NCBI RefSeq assembly: GCF_020532645.1
Contig: NZ_JAJAUZ010000023.1
Coordinates: 1-64,000, forward strand
Direction of reading: 5' to 3'
From: Streptomyces bambusae
Lineage (GTDB): Bacteria > Actinomycetota > Actinomycetes > Streptomycetales > Streptomycetaceae
DNA: 64,000 nucleotides
The position numbers were made by a program, and so were the translations under genes. Shown piece by piece: positions 42,331 through 51,042 of the stretch. The notes below the pieces were generated by a model that was given only the letters and a program-made list of their open reading frames with translations, ran no database searches and had not been told where the DNA came from. Numbering within the stretch: the stretch's first letter is position 1; each line of letters starts with the position of its first letter.

Positions 42331-42894
42331 TCAGAGCACCGGCACCGCGACCGGCAGCGCCCCGGCGGCCGCTGCCGCCACCTCCACGCCCAGCCCCACA
42401 CCCACCCCCACGCCCGGCACCGGCCCGGCGCTCCGTACCGGTGCCGGGCGGATGCGGACCGCCGTGGGGTGCGGGGGGAGGAGGGCGGCGGTGGCGGCCT
42501 GGAGGGTGAACCACACCACCTTGCCGGCGGTGCCGGCGTGTTCGTGCGGCCGCGCGCCCCAGCTCTCGCTCACCGCCGCGACCATGGCCAGGCCGCGTCC
42601 GCAGGTCTCCAGCGGACCGGCCGTCCGGACGACGGGGAGGCGGGGGTCGTGGTCGTGGACCGAGACCGTGAGGCGGCCGCGGAGCAGCCGCATCTCCACC
42701 GTGCACAGCTTGTCGGGCTGGGCGTGCCGGTGGACGTTGCTCAGGAGTTCGGTCACGCCCAGCGCGGCCTGGTCTATGAGCGGGTCCAACTGCCAGTAGC
42801 GCAGTTGTGCAGAAACGATTCTGCGAATCTGTCCGATGCGCGCGGGCCGGGCGTCCAGCTCCACTGCGCAGTGCCTGCTTCGATGACTGATCAC
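42331..42894 (-). CDS. RsbW-like ATP-binding protein (anti-sigma factor kinase family)
   Basis: About 187 residues. A GHKL/HATPase domain (about residues 15-130) shows the N box ALGVTELLSNVHRH and the G box ETCGRGLAMVAA, as in streptomycete RsbW/SpoIIAB-like regulators that phosphorylate anti-sigma antagonists or bind sigma factors. The last 40 residues are low complexity, with a Gly-Val repeat (GVGVGVGLGVEV) and an Ala run. The GTG at 42894 follows GGGGAG. Two 12-base palindromes lie within 90 bases upstream. Its stop codon abuts the 19-base array on the downstream side. Confidence 0.85.
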   Translation of the reverse strand: MISHRSRHCAVELDARPARIGQIRRIVSAQLRYWQLDPLIDQAALGVTELLSNVHRHAQPDKLCTVEMRLLRGRLTVSVHDHDPRLPVVRTAGPLETCGRGLAMVAAVSESWGARPHEHAGTAGKVVWFTLQAATAALLPPHPTAVRIRPAPVRSAGPVPGVGVGVGLGVEVAAAAAGALPVAVPVL

Positions 42895-42943
42895 GGCTGC
42901 GACTCCCCGAAATGAAGGTCCGGAAGAAGACGACGATCCGATC

Positions 42944-42955
42944 CAGCACGTGCTG
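42944..42955. promoter_or_regulatory. 12-bp palindrome upstream of the RsbW-like gene
   Basis: CAGCACGTGCTG is a perfect palindrome 50 bases upstream of the start at 42894, a plausible operator. Confidence 0.45.
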
Positions 42956-42970
42956 ACGTTCCGTACTGAC

Positions 42971-42982
42971 AGGGTGCACCCT
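42971..42982. promoter_or_regulatory. Second 12-bp palindrome upstream of the RsbW-like gene
   Basis: AGGGTGCACCCT is a perfect palindrome centred 27 bases from the first one. Two different symmetric sites near one promoter suggest two regulators, or one site plus a start-site hairpin. Confidence 0.4.
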
Positions 42983-43048
42983 GAGTGACGCTCTTCAGCG
43001 TCGCCCGCCGCCGCGCCGCACGCAACTCGCAGCGGTTTGGGGCCCGCA

Positions 43049-43068
43049 GGAAGTCCCGCGGGAGTTCC
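43049..43068 (-). terminator. Hairpin after the small conserved gene
   Basis: GGAAGTCCCG and CGGGAGTTCC form a 10-base inverted repeat with one mismatched pair, 5 bases beyond the stop codon at 43074 on the minus strand. Confidence 0.55.
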
Positions 43069-43073
43069 CCGGC

Positions 43074-43358
43074 TCAGCCCCCCGCCGCACGGGCCCGCCG
43101 CACCGCCTCCACGAGCCGCCCGGCCGGGATCCGCAGCCGGTAGCGGGTCCCGTTGAGGCGGGCCACCGTGGCCTCCCGGCCCGGCAGCCAGGACCGGGCC
43201 GCGCTCACCGCGCCCAGCGGCGCGCTGTCGATCTCGCGGTCCCCGCTCGTCAGCAGGTGCAGCCGGCCGTCCCGGATCAGCACCTTGCCCGCCCTGGTCA
43301 GGGCGCGCGGCCAGCGGTCGATGCGTACGCCCGTGGCGGTGAACTCGGGTTCGCTCAT
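43074..43358 (-). CDS. Small conserved protein of unknown function
   Basis: A 94-residue soluble protein. Short beta-prone segments (VRIDRWPRAL, KVLIRDGRLHLL, REIDSAPLGAV) are followed by TRYRLRIPAGRLVEAVRRARA, giving a compact PH-like look. I do not recognise the family firmly. The ATG at 43358 has a G-rich AGGGGG segment upstream and is consistent with the compact start; a GTG/ATG 54 bases earlier is less likely. It is divergent from the cysteine synthase-family gene and may share its regulatory region. Confidence 0.65.
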   Translation of the reverse strand: MSEPEFTATGVRIDRWPRALTRAGKVLIRDGRLHLLTSGDREIDSAPLGAVSAARSWLPGREATVARLNGTRYRLRIPAGRLVEAVRRARAAGG

Positions 43359-43540
43359 GGCCGGCAGCCCCCTTCGACCCGGCCCAGTGTGCCCCGCCCG
43401 GGCCGCCCGCACCAGAGGGTGCGCACGCCCGTACGTCTGTTCTCAAAGCAAAGCCGACAGAGACCCAAAGTCAGCGTTTGTGCAGGTGAGAGGGGTACAT
43501 TGCAGAGCAGGGGGACCGCACGGAACGAGGAGCAGGGCAC

Positions 43541-44683
43541 ATGAGCACGACCGCACGGCAGGGCATCGCAGGCCCCCTGGCCACCGTCGACGTCGACCGC
43601 AGCGACGCCGCATACCGGGCCTGGCTCAAGGAGGCGGTGCGCAAGGTCCAGGCCGACGCCAACCGCTCCGCCGACACCCACCTGCTGCGCTTCCCGCTGC
43701 CGGAGGCGTGGGGCATCGACCTCTACCTGAAGGACGAGTCCACCCACCCCACCGGCTCGCTCAAGCACCGCCTGGCCCGCTCGCTGTTCCTGTACGCGCT
43801 GTGCAACGGCTGGATCCGCCCGGGCCGCCCGGTCATCGAGGCCTCCAGCGGCTCCACCGCGGTCTCCGAGGCGTACTTCGCCAAGCTGATCGGCGTCCCG
43901 TTCGTCGCCGTCATGCCGCGCACCACCAGTCCCGAGAAGTGCAGGCTCATCGAATTCCACGGCGGCGAGTGCCACTTCGTGGACGACCCGATGAAGATGT
44001 ACGACGAGTCCGCCTCGCTCGCGGCCGAGACCGGCGGGCACTACATGGACCAGTTCACGTACGCCGAGCGGGCCACCGACTGGCGTGGCAACAACAACAT
44101 CGCCGAGTCGATGTACCAGCAGCTGAAGCTGGAGCGCTACCCGGAGCCCGCGTGGATCGTCGCCACCGCCGGCACCGGCGGCACCTCCGCGACCATCGCC
44201 CGGTACGTGCACTACATGCAGCACGACACCCGGATCTGCGTCCCCGACCCCGAGAACTCCTGCTTCTTCGACGGCTGGACGCAGAACGACCCGCTCGCGC
44301 ACAGCGACTGCGGCTCGCGCATCGAGGGCATCGGCCGGCCGCGGATGGAGCCCAGCTTCGTGCCCGGCGCCATCGACCGGATGATGAAGGTGCCGGACGC
44401 GGCCTCCGTCGCCGCGTGCCGGGCGCTGGAGCAGGCCATCGGCCGCAAGGCCGGCGGCTCCACCGGCACCGGCCTGTGGAGCGCCCTGAAGATCGTCTCC
44501 GAAATGGTCGCCGAGGGCCGCACCGGCAGCGTCGTCACCCTGCTCTGCGACCCGGGAGACCGCTACCTCGACAAGTACTACTCCGACGCGTGGGTGTCCG
44601 CCCAGGGCCTCGACCTCACCCCGTACGCCCGCACCATCGACACCCTGCTGGCCACCGGCACCTGGCAGGAACCCGGCGCCTGA
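43541..44683 (+). CDS. PLP-dependent cysteine synthase-family enzyme (Cds1-like)
   Basis: A 380-residue fold-type II PLP enzyme. The Schiff-base lysine lies in PTGSLKHR (Lys75); the phosphate-binding loop is TAGTGGTSAT and EASSGSTA contacts the substrate carboxylate. It is longer than CysK and resembles the mycobacterial Cds1 group, which degrade cysteine to sulfide, pyruvate and ammonia, so desulfhydrase activity is as likely as synthesis. The ATG follows AGGAG. A bidirectional hairpin separates it from the convergent SRPBCC gene. Confidence 0.9.
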   Translation: MSTTARQGIAGPLATVDVDRSDAAYRAWLKEAVRKVQADANRSADTHLLRFPLPEAWGIDLYLKDESTHPTGSLKHRLARSLFLYALCNGWIRPGRPVIEASSGSTAVSEAYFAKLIGVPFVAVMPRTTSPEKCRLIEFHGGECHFVDDPMKMYDESASLAAETGGHYMDQFTYAERATDWRGNNNIAESMYQQLKLERYPEPAWIVATAGTGGTSATIARYVHYMQHDTRICVPDPENSCFFDGWTQNDPLAHSDCGSRIEGIGRPRMEPSFVPGAIDRMMKVPDAASVAACRALEQAIGRKAGGSTGTGLWSALKIVSEMVAEGRTGSVVTLLCDPGDRYLDKYYSDAWVSAQGLDLTPYARTIDTLLATGTWQEPGA

Positions 44684-44697
44684 CCCACCCCGGGCCC

Positions 44698-44729
44698 GGC
44701 CGCCGGCCGAAACGTTTCCCCCGGCGGCC
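44698..44729. terminator. Bidirectional hairpin terminator
   Basis: GGCCGCCGG (44698-44706) pairs with CCGGCGGCC (44721-44729); the loop itself contains the palindrome GAAACGTTTC. It lies between the convergent cysteine synthase-family and SRPBCC genes. Confidence 0.7.
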
Positions 44730-44768
44730 CGCCCGGCGCCCGGCGCAGTCCTCCCGCCGGGCCCCCGC

Positions 44769-45257
44769 TCACACCGTGTCCGCCCACGTGCCCGTCAGCC
44801 GGCGGTCAAGGGTGCGGACCGCCGTGCGGAAACTGCGGTCCAGGCCTGGGCGGGCGGCCCGGAGGGCCAGGCGGAAGACCGTCGGGCCGGCGGCCGCGAA
44901 CGTCCACTGCACCCGCGTGCCGCGGCCCGCCGGGTACAGCCGCCAGTCCTCCAACAGGGCCTGCACACCAGGCACGTTGGTCTCGTCCACCCGGTAGGCG
45001 TAGCGCTGCTCCGGGTCGGCCGCCATCACCGTCTCGCGGAACCGCACCCCGCCGATCAGCCCGATCTCCCGCCCCGCACCGCCGTGCGTGGGACGCGCCA
45101 GCGTCACCGCACGGAACCACGACGGCCAGCCCGCCACCTCCTCGGCCAGCGACCGGTACACCGTCTCCGGCGGAGCGTGCGCCACCGTCGCGAAGACCAG
45201 TCGTACGGGAGCGGACTCGACGAAGTCGAGCCCGACGGGCCGGAGTCGGCGTGCCAT
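44769..45257 (-). CDS. SRPBCC (polyketide cyclase/START-like) protein
   Basis: A 162-residue single-domain SRPBCC protein. It has the opening strand VRLVFATVAHAPPETVYRSLAEEVAGWPSWF in family style, and later WRLYPAGRGTRVQWTF and a long C-terminal helix. Such proteins bind hydrophobic ligands; no catalytic residue can be assigned. The ATG at 45257 has AGGGGG eight bases upstream. It is divergent from the large membrane hydrolase gene. Confidence 0.87.
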   Translation of the reverse strand: MARRLRPVGLDFVESAPVRLVFATVAHAPPETVYRSLAEEVAGWPSWFRAVTLARPTHGGAGREIGLIGGVRFRETVMAADPEQRYAYRVDETNVPGVQALLEDWRLYPAGRGTRVQWTFAAAGPTVFRLALRAARPGLDRSFRTAVRTLDRRLTGTWADTV

Positions 45258-45437
45258 GCGGAAACCCCCTGTGCTGAAGCGGCGACGGACCGGCAGGGCC
45301 GCCGGACGTGCGCGCCACCTTAGCTGTCGGCTCGTCAGATGTCTTGGTCCGCACGCCTGCTGGGCGCAGCGGCGGCGGCGCGGGATGCTGTCCGGGGCGG
45401 CCGCGCCGCCCCGGACCAGGCCGCGAGAGGAGCCGCC

Positions 45438-47810
45438 GTGCCCGAAGCCCCGCTCTGCCTCGAACTCCACGTGCACGGAGTCGCCGGCGCCGGCCCGGCG
45501 GAACTCCTCGGCGATCCCCGCACCGTCCGCGTCACGGGGGACGCCACCGCGGCCGTGTTCCGCCGCGCCGACGACGCCGACGCGGAGGCGCACCCCGAGC
45601 GGTACGCCGGCCGGCCGGTCCCCGAGGCCTACTGCTGGTCCCGGCTGACCTCCGGCAACGGCGCCCGCGCCCTGTGGCTGCTGCTCCTGCCCTTCATGGT
45701 GGCCAACCTGGCCCACTGGAACCGGCCCGCCGCCACCGGCCGCCCCCGCGCCGTCCGCGCGTACGGGCTGCTGGTCCGGCTGGTCGCGCTCAGCCTCACC
45801 GTGCTGCTCGTCGCCGCCGCGTGCGAAGTGGCCCTCGACCTCGTCGCCTGGCAGTGCGCCGGCTCCGCCCACTGCGCCGCCTCCCGCTCCTGGCCCGCCT
45901 TCCCCGGCCCGGACCCCGGCCCCGGAAGCGGCCCGTACGGCGCCTGGTGGGCCCAGCCCGGCCGCCGGCTCGCCCTGGCCGCCCTGGTGCCCACCGCCCT
46001 GACCGGCCTCCTCTGGTACCTGTCCCACCACACCTGGAGCGCGTACGAGTCCCAGCCCCCGCCCCCGGGAACCACCGGAACCCCGTACGCGGACGCCGAC
46101 GCCGACGACCCCCTCGGCCGCCCCGGCTTCTGGTACGGCCGCCGTCTCGTCGCCCGGCTGCGCGCCGCCCACGCCGCGGCCGGTCTGCTCACCGTCGCCG
46201 CCGCCGTGGCCACGGCCGCCGCCCGGCACGACCGCGGACCCGGCGGCAGCGCCGCCCTCGACACCGCCGGCCGGCTCCTCCTGGCCCTGCTGGCGGCCGC
46301 CGCCGGCGCCGTGCTGTGGGTGGTGTGCCGCCGCGGCCGGGCCGAGCGCCGCGCCGACGCGCGCGCCGACCGGGCCGTACGGGTCCTGCTGCCGGGCGGC
46401 GCCCTCGCCCTGCTGGTGGCGACCCTCGGGTACGCGGCCTGGTCCCGCCCCGGCTGGACGGCGGACGGCCGGCTCCCCGCCGACACCGCGTTCGGTGTCC
46501 TCGTCCTCGCCCAGGGCCTGCTGGTGCTCGCCCTCGCGGCCGTCGCCGCCCGGCTGCACCGCGGCTCGCCCGCCGACGCGGGCGCCGCCCTCGGCGGGCT
46601 CGGCGGCCCCGCCGTCGCCATGCTCGCCTGCGCCCTGGGCGGGGTGATGACCGGCGGGGTCGCCCAGCGGGTCGCGGACTGGCTGGACGGCGGCGGCACC
46701 CCCGGCATGCCCGGCACCCGGCTGCCCGGCCCGCCCGTCCTGCTGTCCTGGCAGGCGTCGGTCCTGCCGCCGCTGTTCCTCGTCCTGCTGCTGCTCGCGC
46801 TCTGGTTCGCGGCCCGCGGCATCCGGCACCGCCGCCGGCTCGCCGCCGCGGTGGCCGCCGAGTACCCGGGCCAGGGCGAGGACCCGGCCCGCAGCCGGGC
46901 GGTGGCCGGCGCCCGGGCCACCGCCGCCCTCACCGATGCCGCCCCCTGGTTCCTCGGTGCCGTCGCCGCACTCACCCTGCTGCTCGGCACGGCCGCCGTC
47001 GCCGCGGCCTGGACCACCGGGCAGGTGCCGGGGGAGGCGGCCCGCGGCACCCACCCGCTCGTGGAACGCGCCGCCGAGGCCGCCCAGGGCGCCGGGTCCT
47101 GGCTGACCGGCTTCGCGTTCCTGCTGTTCGTCACCTGGGGCCGGCGCGCCTACCGGGACGCCTCGGCCCGCCGGACCATCGGCATCCTGTGGGACGTCGG
47201 CACCTTCTGGCCGCGCGCCGCGCACCCGTTCGCGCCGCCCTGCTACGCCGAGCGGGCCGTGCCCGACCTGGCCTGGCGGATGACCACCTGGACCGGGCGC
47301 ACCGGCGGCCGCCTGGTGGTCTCCGGCCACTCGCAGGGTAGCGTGCTCGCGGCGGCCGCGGTCCGCCAACTGCCCCCGGAGGCACGGGCCCGGGTCGCCC
47401 TGCTCACGTACGGATCCCCGCTGCGGAGGCTGTACGGCCGCTGGTTCCCCGCGTACTTCGGGCCGGGGCCGCTCGCCGCGCTGCACCGCGACGTGGACTG
47501 CTGGCGCAACCTGTGGCGGGCCACCGACCCGATCGGCGGGCCGGTGCTCGGCCCCGCCGACGGCGTGGACCGCGGCCCGCTCGCCGACCCGCTCGCCTAC
47601 GGGCGTACGGCCGAACACCCGCTGCCCGCCCCGATCCTGGGGCACGACGACTACCAGTCCGACCCGGCGTTCGGTGCCGAACGCGACGCCCTGCTGGCCC
47701 GCCTGGCGGCCGCGCCCGCCGCCCCGCCCGGTCCCGCCGGGGTGCCCGGGCCGCGGCTCAGCCGACCGGCGAGCCCGCCGCCGGCAGGTCCTCCGGGAAC
47801 AGCAGGGTGA
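45438..47810 (+). CDS. Large multi-span membrane protein with a lipase-like GHSQG motif
   Basis: About 790 residues. It begins with a short soluble segment (LCLELHVHGVAGAG), then roughly ten hydrophobic helices (about residues 70-600) with Pro/Gly-rich loops. The C-terminal soluble part has the alpha/beta-hydrolase nucleophile elbow VVSGHSQGSVLAAA (Ser about 637), preceded by RRTIGILWDVGTFWPR and followed by LTYGSPLRRLYGRWFPAYF and a D-x-D rich tail with a possible late histidine (LGHDDYQSD). It may be a membrane-bound lipase or esterase acting at the inner face. The GTG at 45438 is chosen for the GAGAGGAG 6 bases upstream; an ATG 33 codons earlier is possible. Its 3' end overlaps the convergent beta-helix/AAA gene by 53 bases. 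Confidence 0.82.
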   Translation: MPEAPLCLELHVHGVAGAGPAELLGDPRTVRVTGDATAAVFRRADDADAEAHPERYAGRPVPEAYCWSRLTSGNGARALWLLLLPFMVANLAHWNRPAATGRPRAVRAYGLLVRLVALSLTVLLVAAACEVALDLVAWQCAGSAHCAASRSWPAFPGPDPGPGSGPYGAWWAQPGRRLALAALVPTALTGLLWYLSHHTWSAYESQPPPPGTTGTPYADADADDPLGRPGFWYGRRLVARLRAAHAAAGLLTVAAAVATAAARHDRGPGGSAALDTAGRLLLALLAAAAGAVLWVVCRRGRAERRADARADRAVRVLLPGGALALLVATLGYAAWSRPGWTADGRLPADTAFGVLVLAQGLLVLALAAVAARLHRGSPADAGAALGGLGGPAVAMLACALGGVMTGGVAQRVADWLDGGGTPGMPGTRLPGPPVLLSWQASVLPPLFLVLLLLALWFAARGIRHRRRLAAAVAAEYPGQGEDPARSRAVAGARATAALTDAAPWFLGAVAALTLLLGTAAVAAAWTTGQVPGEAARGTHPLVERAAEAAQGAGSWLTGFAFLLFVTWGRRAYRDASARRTIGILWDVGTFWPRAAHPFAPPCYAERAVPDLAWRMTTWTGRTGGRLVVSGHSQGSVLAAAAVRQLPPEARARVALLTYGSPLRRLYGRWFPAYFGPGPLAALHRDVDCWRNLWRATDPIGGPVLGPADGVDRGPLADPLAYGRTAEHPLPAPILGHDDYQSDPAFGAERDALLARLAAAPAAPPGPAGVPGPRLSRPASPPPAGPPGTAG

Positions 47811-50181
47811 GCTGGTCGGTGTCCGGCTCCGGCAGCTGCGCCACCCGCCCGGCATGCCGTTCCACCATCGACTCGAAGGTCTGCCGGGCGGTGCGCCCGT
47901 TGCCGAACGCGGGGCCGCGCGGCAGGTCCGCGAAGTACGCCAGCAGGGCGTCGGACGTGCCCCGCCCGAGCCGGTACTCGTGCTCGTCGGCCTGCTGCTC
48001 CACGATCCGCAGCAGCTCGCCGGGCCCGTAGTCGCCGAAGGTGATGGTCCGTGAGAACCGGGACGCCACACCGGGGTTGACGGTCAGGAACCGCTCCATC
48101 TCGGCCGTGTACCCGGCGACGATCACCACCACCGCCTCCCGGTGGTCCTCCATCAGCTTGACCAGGGTGTCGATGGCCTCCCGGCCGAAGTCCCGCCCCG
48201 AGTCCTCGGGCGCCAGCGCGTACGCCTCGTCGATGAACAGCACGCCGCCGCGGGCCCGTTCGAACGCCTCCTGGGTGCGGATCGCCGTGGAGCCGATGTG
48301 CTCGCCGACCAGGTCCACCCGGGACACCTCGACGAGGTGGCCGCGCTCCAGCACTCCGAGGGAGGCCAGGATCTCCCCGTACAGCCGGGCCACGGTGGTC
48401 TTCCCGGTGCCGGGGGAGCCCGTGAAGACCAGGTGGCGGCGGACCGACGCGGCCTTCAGCCCGGCCTGCTGCCGGCGCCGCCCCACCTCGATCATGTCGG
48501 TGAGCGCCCGCACCTCCCGCTTGACGCTGTCCAGGCCCACCAGTGCGTCCAGCGCGCCGAGCACCTGGTCTGCGGCGCGGGCCGCGGGCACCGTCGGCGC
48601 GGCCGGCTCCCCGGGTCCGTCCGCGGCGACGGCGGCCGCCGGACGGGGCACGGTCGCGGTGGCGGGCAGGGTGGCGGTGGCCGCCGGGCCGGCCGGCACC
48701 GCAGCCTGGCGGACCGTGCTCTCGTCGCTCGTGCAGTCGCGGACCAGCGGCCCGTCGTCGGGGAACTCGTAGCCCCCGCGCGCGCAGCGCTCGGTACGGC
48801 AGCCTGACAGGGTGGAGCGGCAGCCGTCGAGGACGTGGAAGCCGAAGCCGTCGCTGCCGGTCACCCGGCAGTCCCGGAAGGTGCCGCGGCCCTCCGCGGA
48901 CACGTAGAACCCGGCCTCCGCGGGGGCGGTCACGGTGCACCGCTCGATCTGCGGGTCGGCGCCCTTGGAGACGATCACACCGGTCTGCACGGCGTCGATC
49001 GTGCAGCCGGCGAGGACGCCACCGCTGCCGTGGTCGCGGAACCAGGCGCCGGTGCCGGCCTCCCGGATCCGGCAGTCGTCGAGTTCGGCCACCGCCCCGT
49101 CGCTGACCGACACGGCCGTGTTGCGGACCTGCGTCAGGTCGCTGTCCACGACCTCCGCGCGGGAGCCGCGGTCCAGGACGAACACCGCGTCCGGTACGTC
49201 GTGCACCCGGCAGGACACCAGCGAGACGCTGGCCCCGTCGCTGATCCACACCGCCGGGTAGTCGCCGGTGCTGTCGTGGATCTCGCAGTGCTCGGCGGTC
49301 GCCCGGGTGCCCGGGTCCCACACCGACAGCCCGTTGCGCCCGAACCGGCGGACCGTGGTGCGGTGCAGGGTCAGCACCGAACGGGCCCGCAGGTCCAGGG
49401 CGTTCTCGGGCACGTCGTGGACCTCGCAGCCGGACAGCGTCAGCACCGCGTCGGTGTCGAGCGTCACCCCGTCCGCGGTGGTGCGGTGCACCGTGCAGTC
49501 CGTCAGCCGGGCCGCGGCGCGCGCGGCGATCTGCACGCCCGCGCCCCGGATCTCGTACACCTCGCAGCCCAGCGCCTCCAGGCCGGAGCCCTCGCCGGTG
49601 ACCGACAGCCCCGCGCCGGCGGTGTGGTGGACCCGGCAGCGCTCCAGCCGCGGGTGCCCGCCGCCGCGCACGGCGACCCCGGACTGCCCGGCGGCCAGCA
49701 CCTCGCAGTCCTCGAACACGCCGCCCGCGCCGTCGGACACCACGATGCCCACGCCGGCCGGGTTGTCCACGGTGCAGCGGCGCACGACCGGCCGGGCGGC
49801 GCCGCGGACCTCGATGCCCGCGGCGGACCGCGTGACCACGCGCAGATCGGACAGCTCCGGTGCGCCGTCCTCGACGAGCACCGCCGGCGCGGCCGTGTCG
49901 CGGCCCTCCACGTGCAGGTCCTGCACCACCGCGGAGGCGTGCACGGTCAGCGCCACCCCGTCGGCCGGCGCGATCCGCACCGCCCCGGCCGCGCCCTCGG
50001 GGCCCCGCAGCGTGACGGCGTGCCGGACCACGAGGTTCTCCCGGTACGTGCCGGGGGCGATGGACAGGACGTCGCCGTCGCCCGCGGCCGCCAGGGCGGC
50101 GGCCAGCGTGGGGTATTCACCGGTACGGCGCCGCCACCGGGGCGAGCTGCCGTGGGTCACCTGGACCGTTCCCTGTGCCAT
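47758..50181 (-). CDS. Right-handed beta-helix / AAA+ ATPase (CbxX/EccA-like) fusion
   Basis: An 807-residue two-domain protein. Residues about 15-500 form a parallel beta-helix: a pectin-lyase-like opening (TLAAALAAAGDGDVLSIAPGTYRENL) then about twenty PbH1-type coils of roughly 23 residues, many reading ERCRVHHTAGAGLSV-like. An Ala/Pro linker (about 505-555) leads to a CbxX/CfqX-type AAA+ domain with Walker A GSPGTGKTT (588-596), Walker B LFIDEAY (about 648-654) and arginine-rich sensor VASRFSR. The ATPase half resembles EccA of type VII secretion. The combination suggests an ATP-driven remodeller with a binding scaffold; its substrate is unknown. It ends inside the convergent hydrolase gene. 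Confidence 0.9.
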   Translation of the reverse strand: MAQGTVQVTHGSSPRWRRRTGEYPTLAAALAAAGDGDVLSIAPGTYRENLVVRHAVTLRGPEGAAGAVRIAPADGVALTVHASAVVQDLHVEGRDTAAPAVLVEDGAPELSDLRVVTRSAAGIEVRGAARPVVRRCTVDNPAGVGIVVSDGAGGVFEDCEVLAAGQSGVAVRGGGHPRLERCRVHHTAGAGLSVTGEGSGLEALGCEVYEIRGAGVQIAARAAARLTDCTVHRTTADGVTLDTDAVLTLSGCEVHDVPENALDLRARSVLTLHRTTVRRFGRNGLSVWDPGTRATAEHCEIHDSTGDYPAVWISDGASVSLVSCRVHDVPDAVFVLDRGSRAEVVDSDLTQVRNTAVSVSDGAVAELDDCRIREAGTGAWFRDHGSGGVLAGCTIDAVQTGVIVSKGADPQIERCTVTAPAEAGFYVSAEGRGTFRDCRVTGSDGFGFHVLDGCRSTLSGCRTERCARGGYEFPDDGPLVRDCTSDESTVRQAAVPAGPAATATLPATATVPRPAAAVAADGPGEPAAPTVPAARAADQVLGALDALVGLDSVKREVRALTDMIEVGRRRQQAGLKAASVRRHLVFTGSPGTGKTTVARLYGEILASLGVLERGHLVEVSRVDLVGEHIGSTAIRTQEAFERARGGVLFIDEAYALAPEDSGRDFGREAIDTLVKLMEDHREAVVVIVAGYTAEMERFLTVNPGVASRFSRTITFGDYGPGELLRIVEQQADEHEYRLGRGTSDALLAYFADLPRGPAFGNGRTARQTFESMVERHAGRVAQLPEPDTDQLTLLFPEDLPAAGSPVG

Positions 50182-50258
50182 CGTGCTGCCGTGCCCCCGC
50201 CTGTGCGACCGAACTGGTCGTTCCACCGTAGCGCGCGCGGGCCCGGGGAGTTGACCGG

Positions 50259-50897
50259 TCAGCTGCCCGCGTCGGCCCGGCCCCAGTCCGGTCCTGCCGC
50301 CGCCCAGGCCCGGTCCAGGCGCGCGTACCGATGATGCATCAGTCTCCGTACGACCAGCCGCCGGACGGTGTCCACGAGCAGCGCCAGCGCGCCGGCCGCG
50401 GCGAAACCGGCCAGGCCCGCATAGGCGGCGGCCACCACCGGGTCCAGCGGCCGGGACACCGGGCGGCCCGTCCGGTCGGTCCAGATCCGCAGCCGGTCAC
50501 CGGGCTTGGGGGTGCCGTCCACGGTGGTCACCGGCCCCGTCCGGGCCGTGCCGTCGGGCGCCGTCCACTCGGCGAGCACCCGCGGGTACGGGCCGGACTG
50601 CCCGCTCGGCGCCGACTCGGAACCCCCGGCGCCCCCGGCCGTCCCGGCGGCCGGGTCGGCGGGCGGCTCCTTCGGCGGGTGCAGCACGACGGCCGACACC
50701 TGCCGGCGGGCCTGCGCCTGCTCGCGTACCGCCCGCTGCAGGGTGTCGTCCACGCGGGTGCCCGCCACCAGGCCGGCCACCGGCGCCAGCACCAGCAGGC
50801 AGACCACGGCGGCTAACGCCACCCAGGCCTCCACCACATCCGTCCTCCTGCGCAGCGGATTGCGCCGCCAACGCCAGACACCCATCGCCGTCCGCAC
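50259..50897 (-). CDS. Rv1733c-like two-helix membrane protein
   Basis: A 212-residue membrane protein. An Arg-rich cytoplasmic start (WRWRRNPLRRRTD) leads to a helix (about 23-45), an extracytoplasmic region of about 110 residues with a GDRLRIWTDRTGRPVSRPLDP barrel-like segment, and a second helix (about 152-176) with a basic tail. This matches actinobacterial Rv1733c-family proteins, whose function is unknown. The GTG at 50897 is preceded by AAAGGGGG; an ATG four codons later is an alternative. It lies upstream of the beta-helix/AAA gene on the same strand with a 77-base gap, and the two may be co-expressed. Confidence 0.82.
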   Translation of the reverse strand: MRTAMGVWRWRRNPLRRRTDVVEAWVALAAVVCLLVLAPVAGLVAGTRVDDTLQRAVREQAQARRQVSAVVLHPPKEPPADPAAGTAGGAGGSESAPSGQSGPYPRVLAEWTAPDGTARTGPVTTVDGTPKPGDRLRIWTDRTGRPVSRPLDPVVAAAYAGLAGFAAAGALALLVDTVRRLVVRRLMHHRYARLDRAWAAAGPDWGRADAGS

Positions 50898-51042
50898 GGT
50901 CCGGCACCCCCTTTTGCCTCGGTCACAGCCTCCCCCATGCCCCGGGACGGTGCACCGCGACCCGCGGGGACGTGACCTGCGTTCACAACGTCCTCACGGC
51001 ACCCGCGCGTTCCGGCCCGGGCCGCCCGTCGTGGGCCCGTGC

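Noticed and set aside
42134..42979. An overlapping minus-strand frame of 281 codons around the RsbW-like gene
   Set aside because: It crosses the 19-base array and reads Arg/Pro/Gly-rich; the RsbW motifs are in a different frame.
44769..48071. An 1100-codon minus-strand reading frame across the large membrane hydrolase gene
   Set aside because: It is the antisense shadow of the plus-strand gene at 45438-47810; its translation is Gly/Arg/Gln/Ala low complexity with no domain except the true SRPBCC gene at its 3' end.
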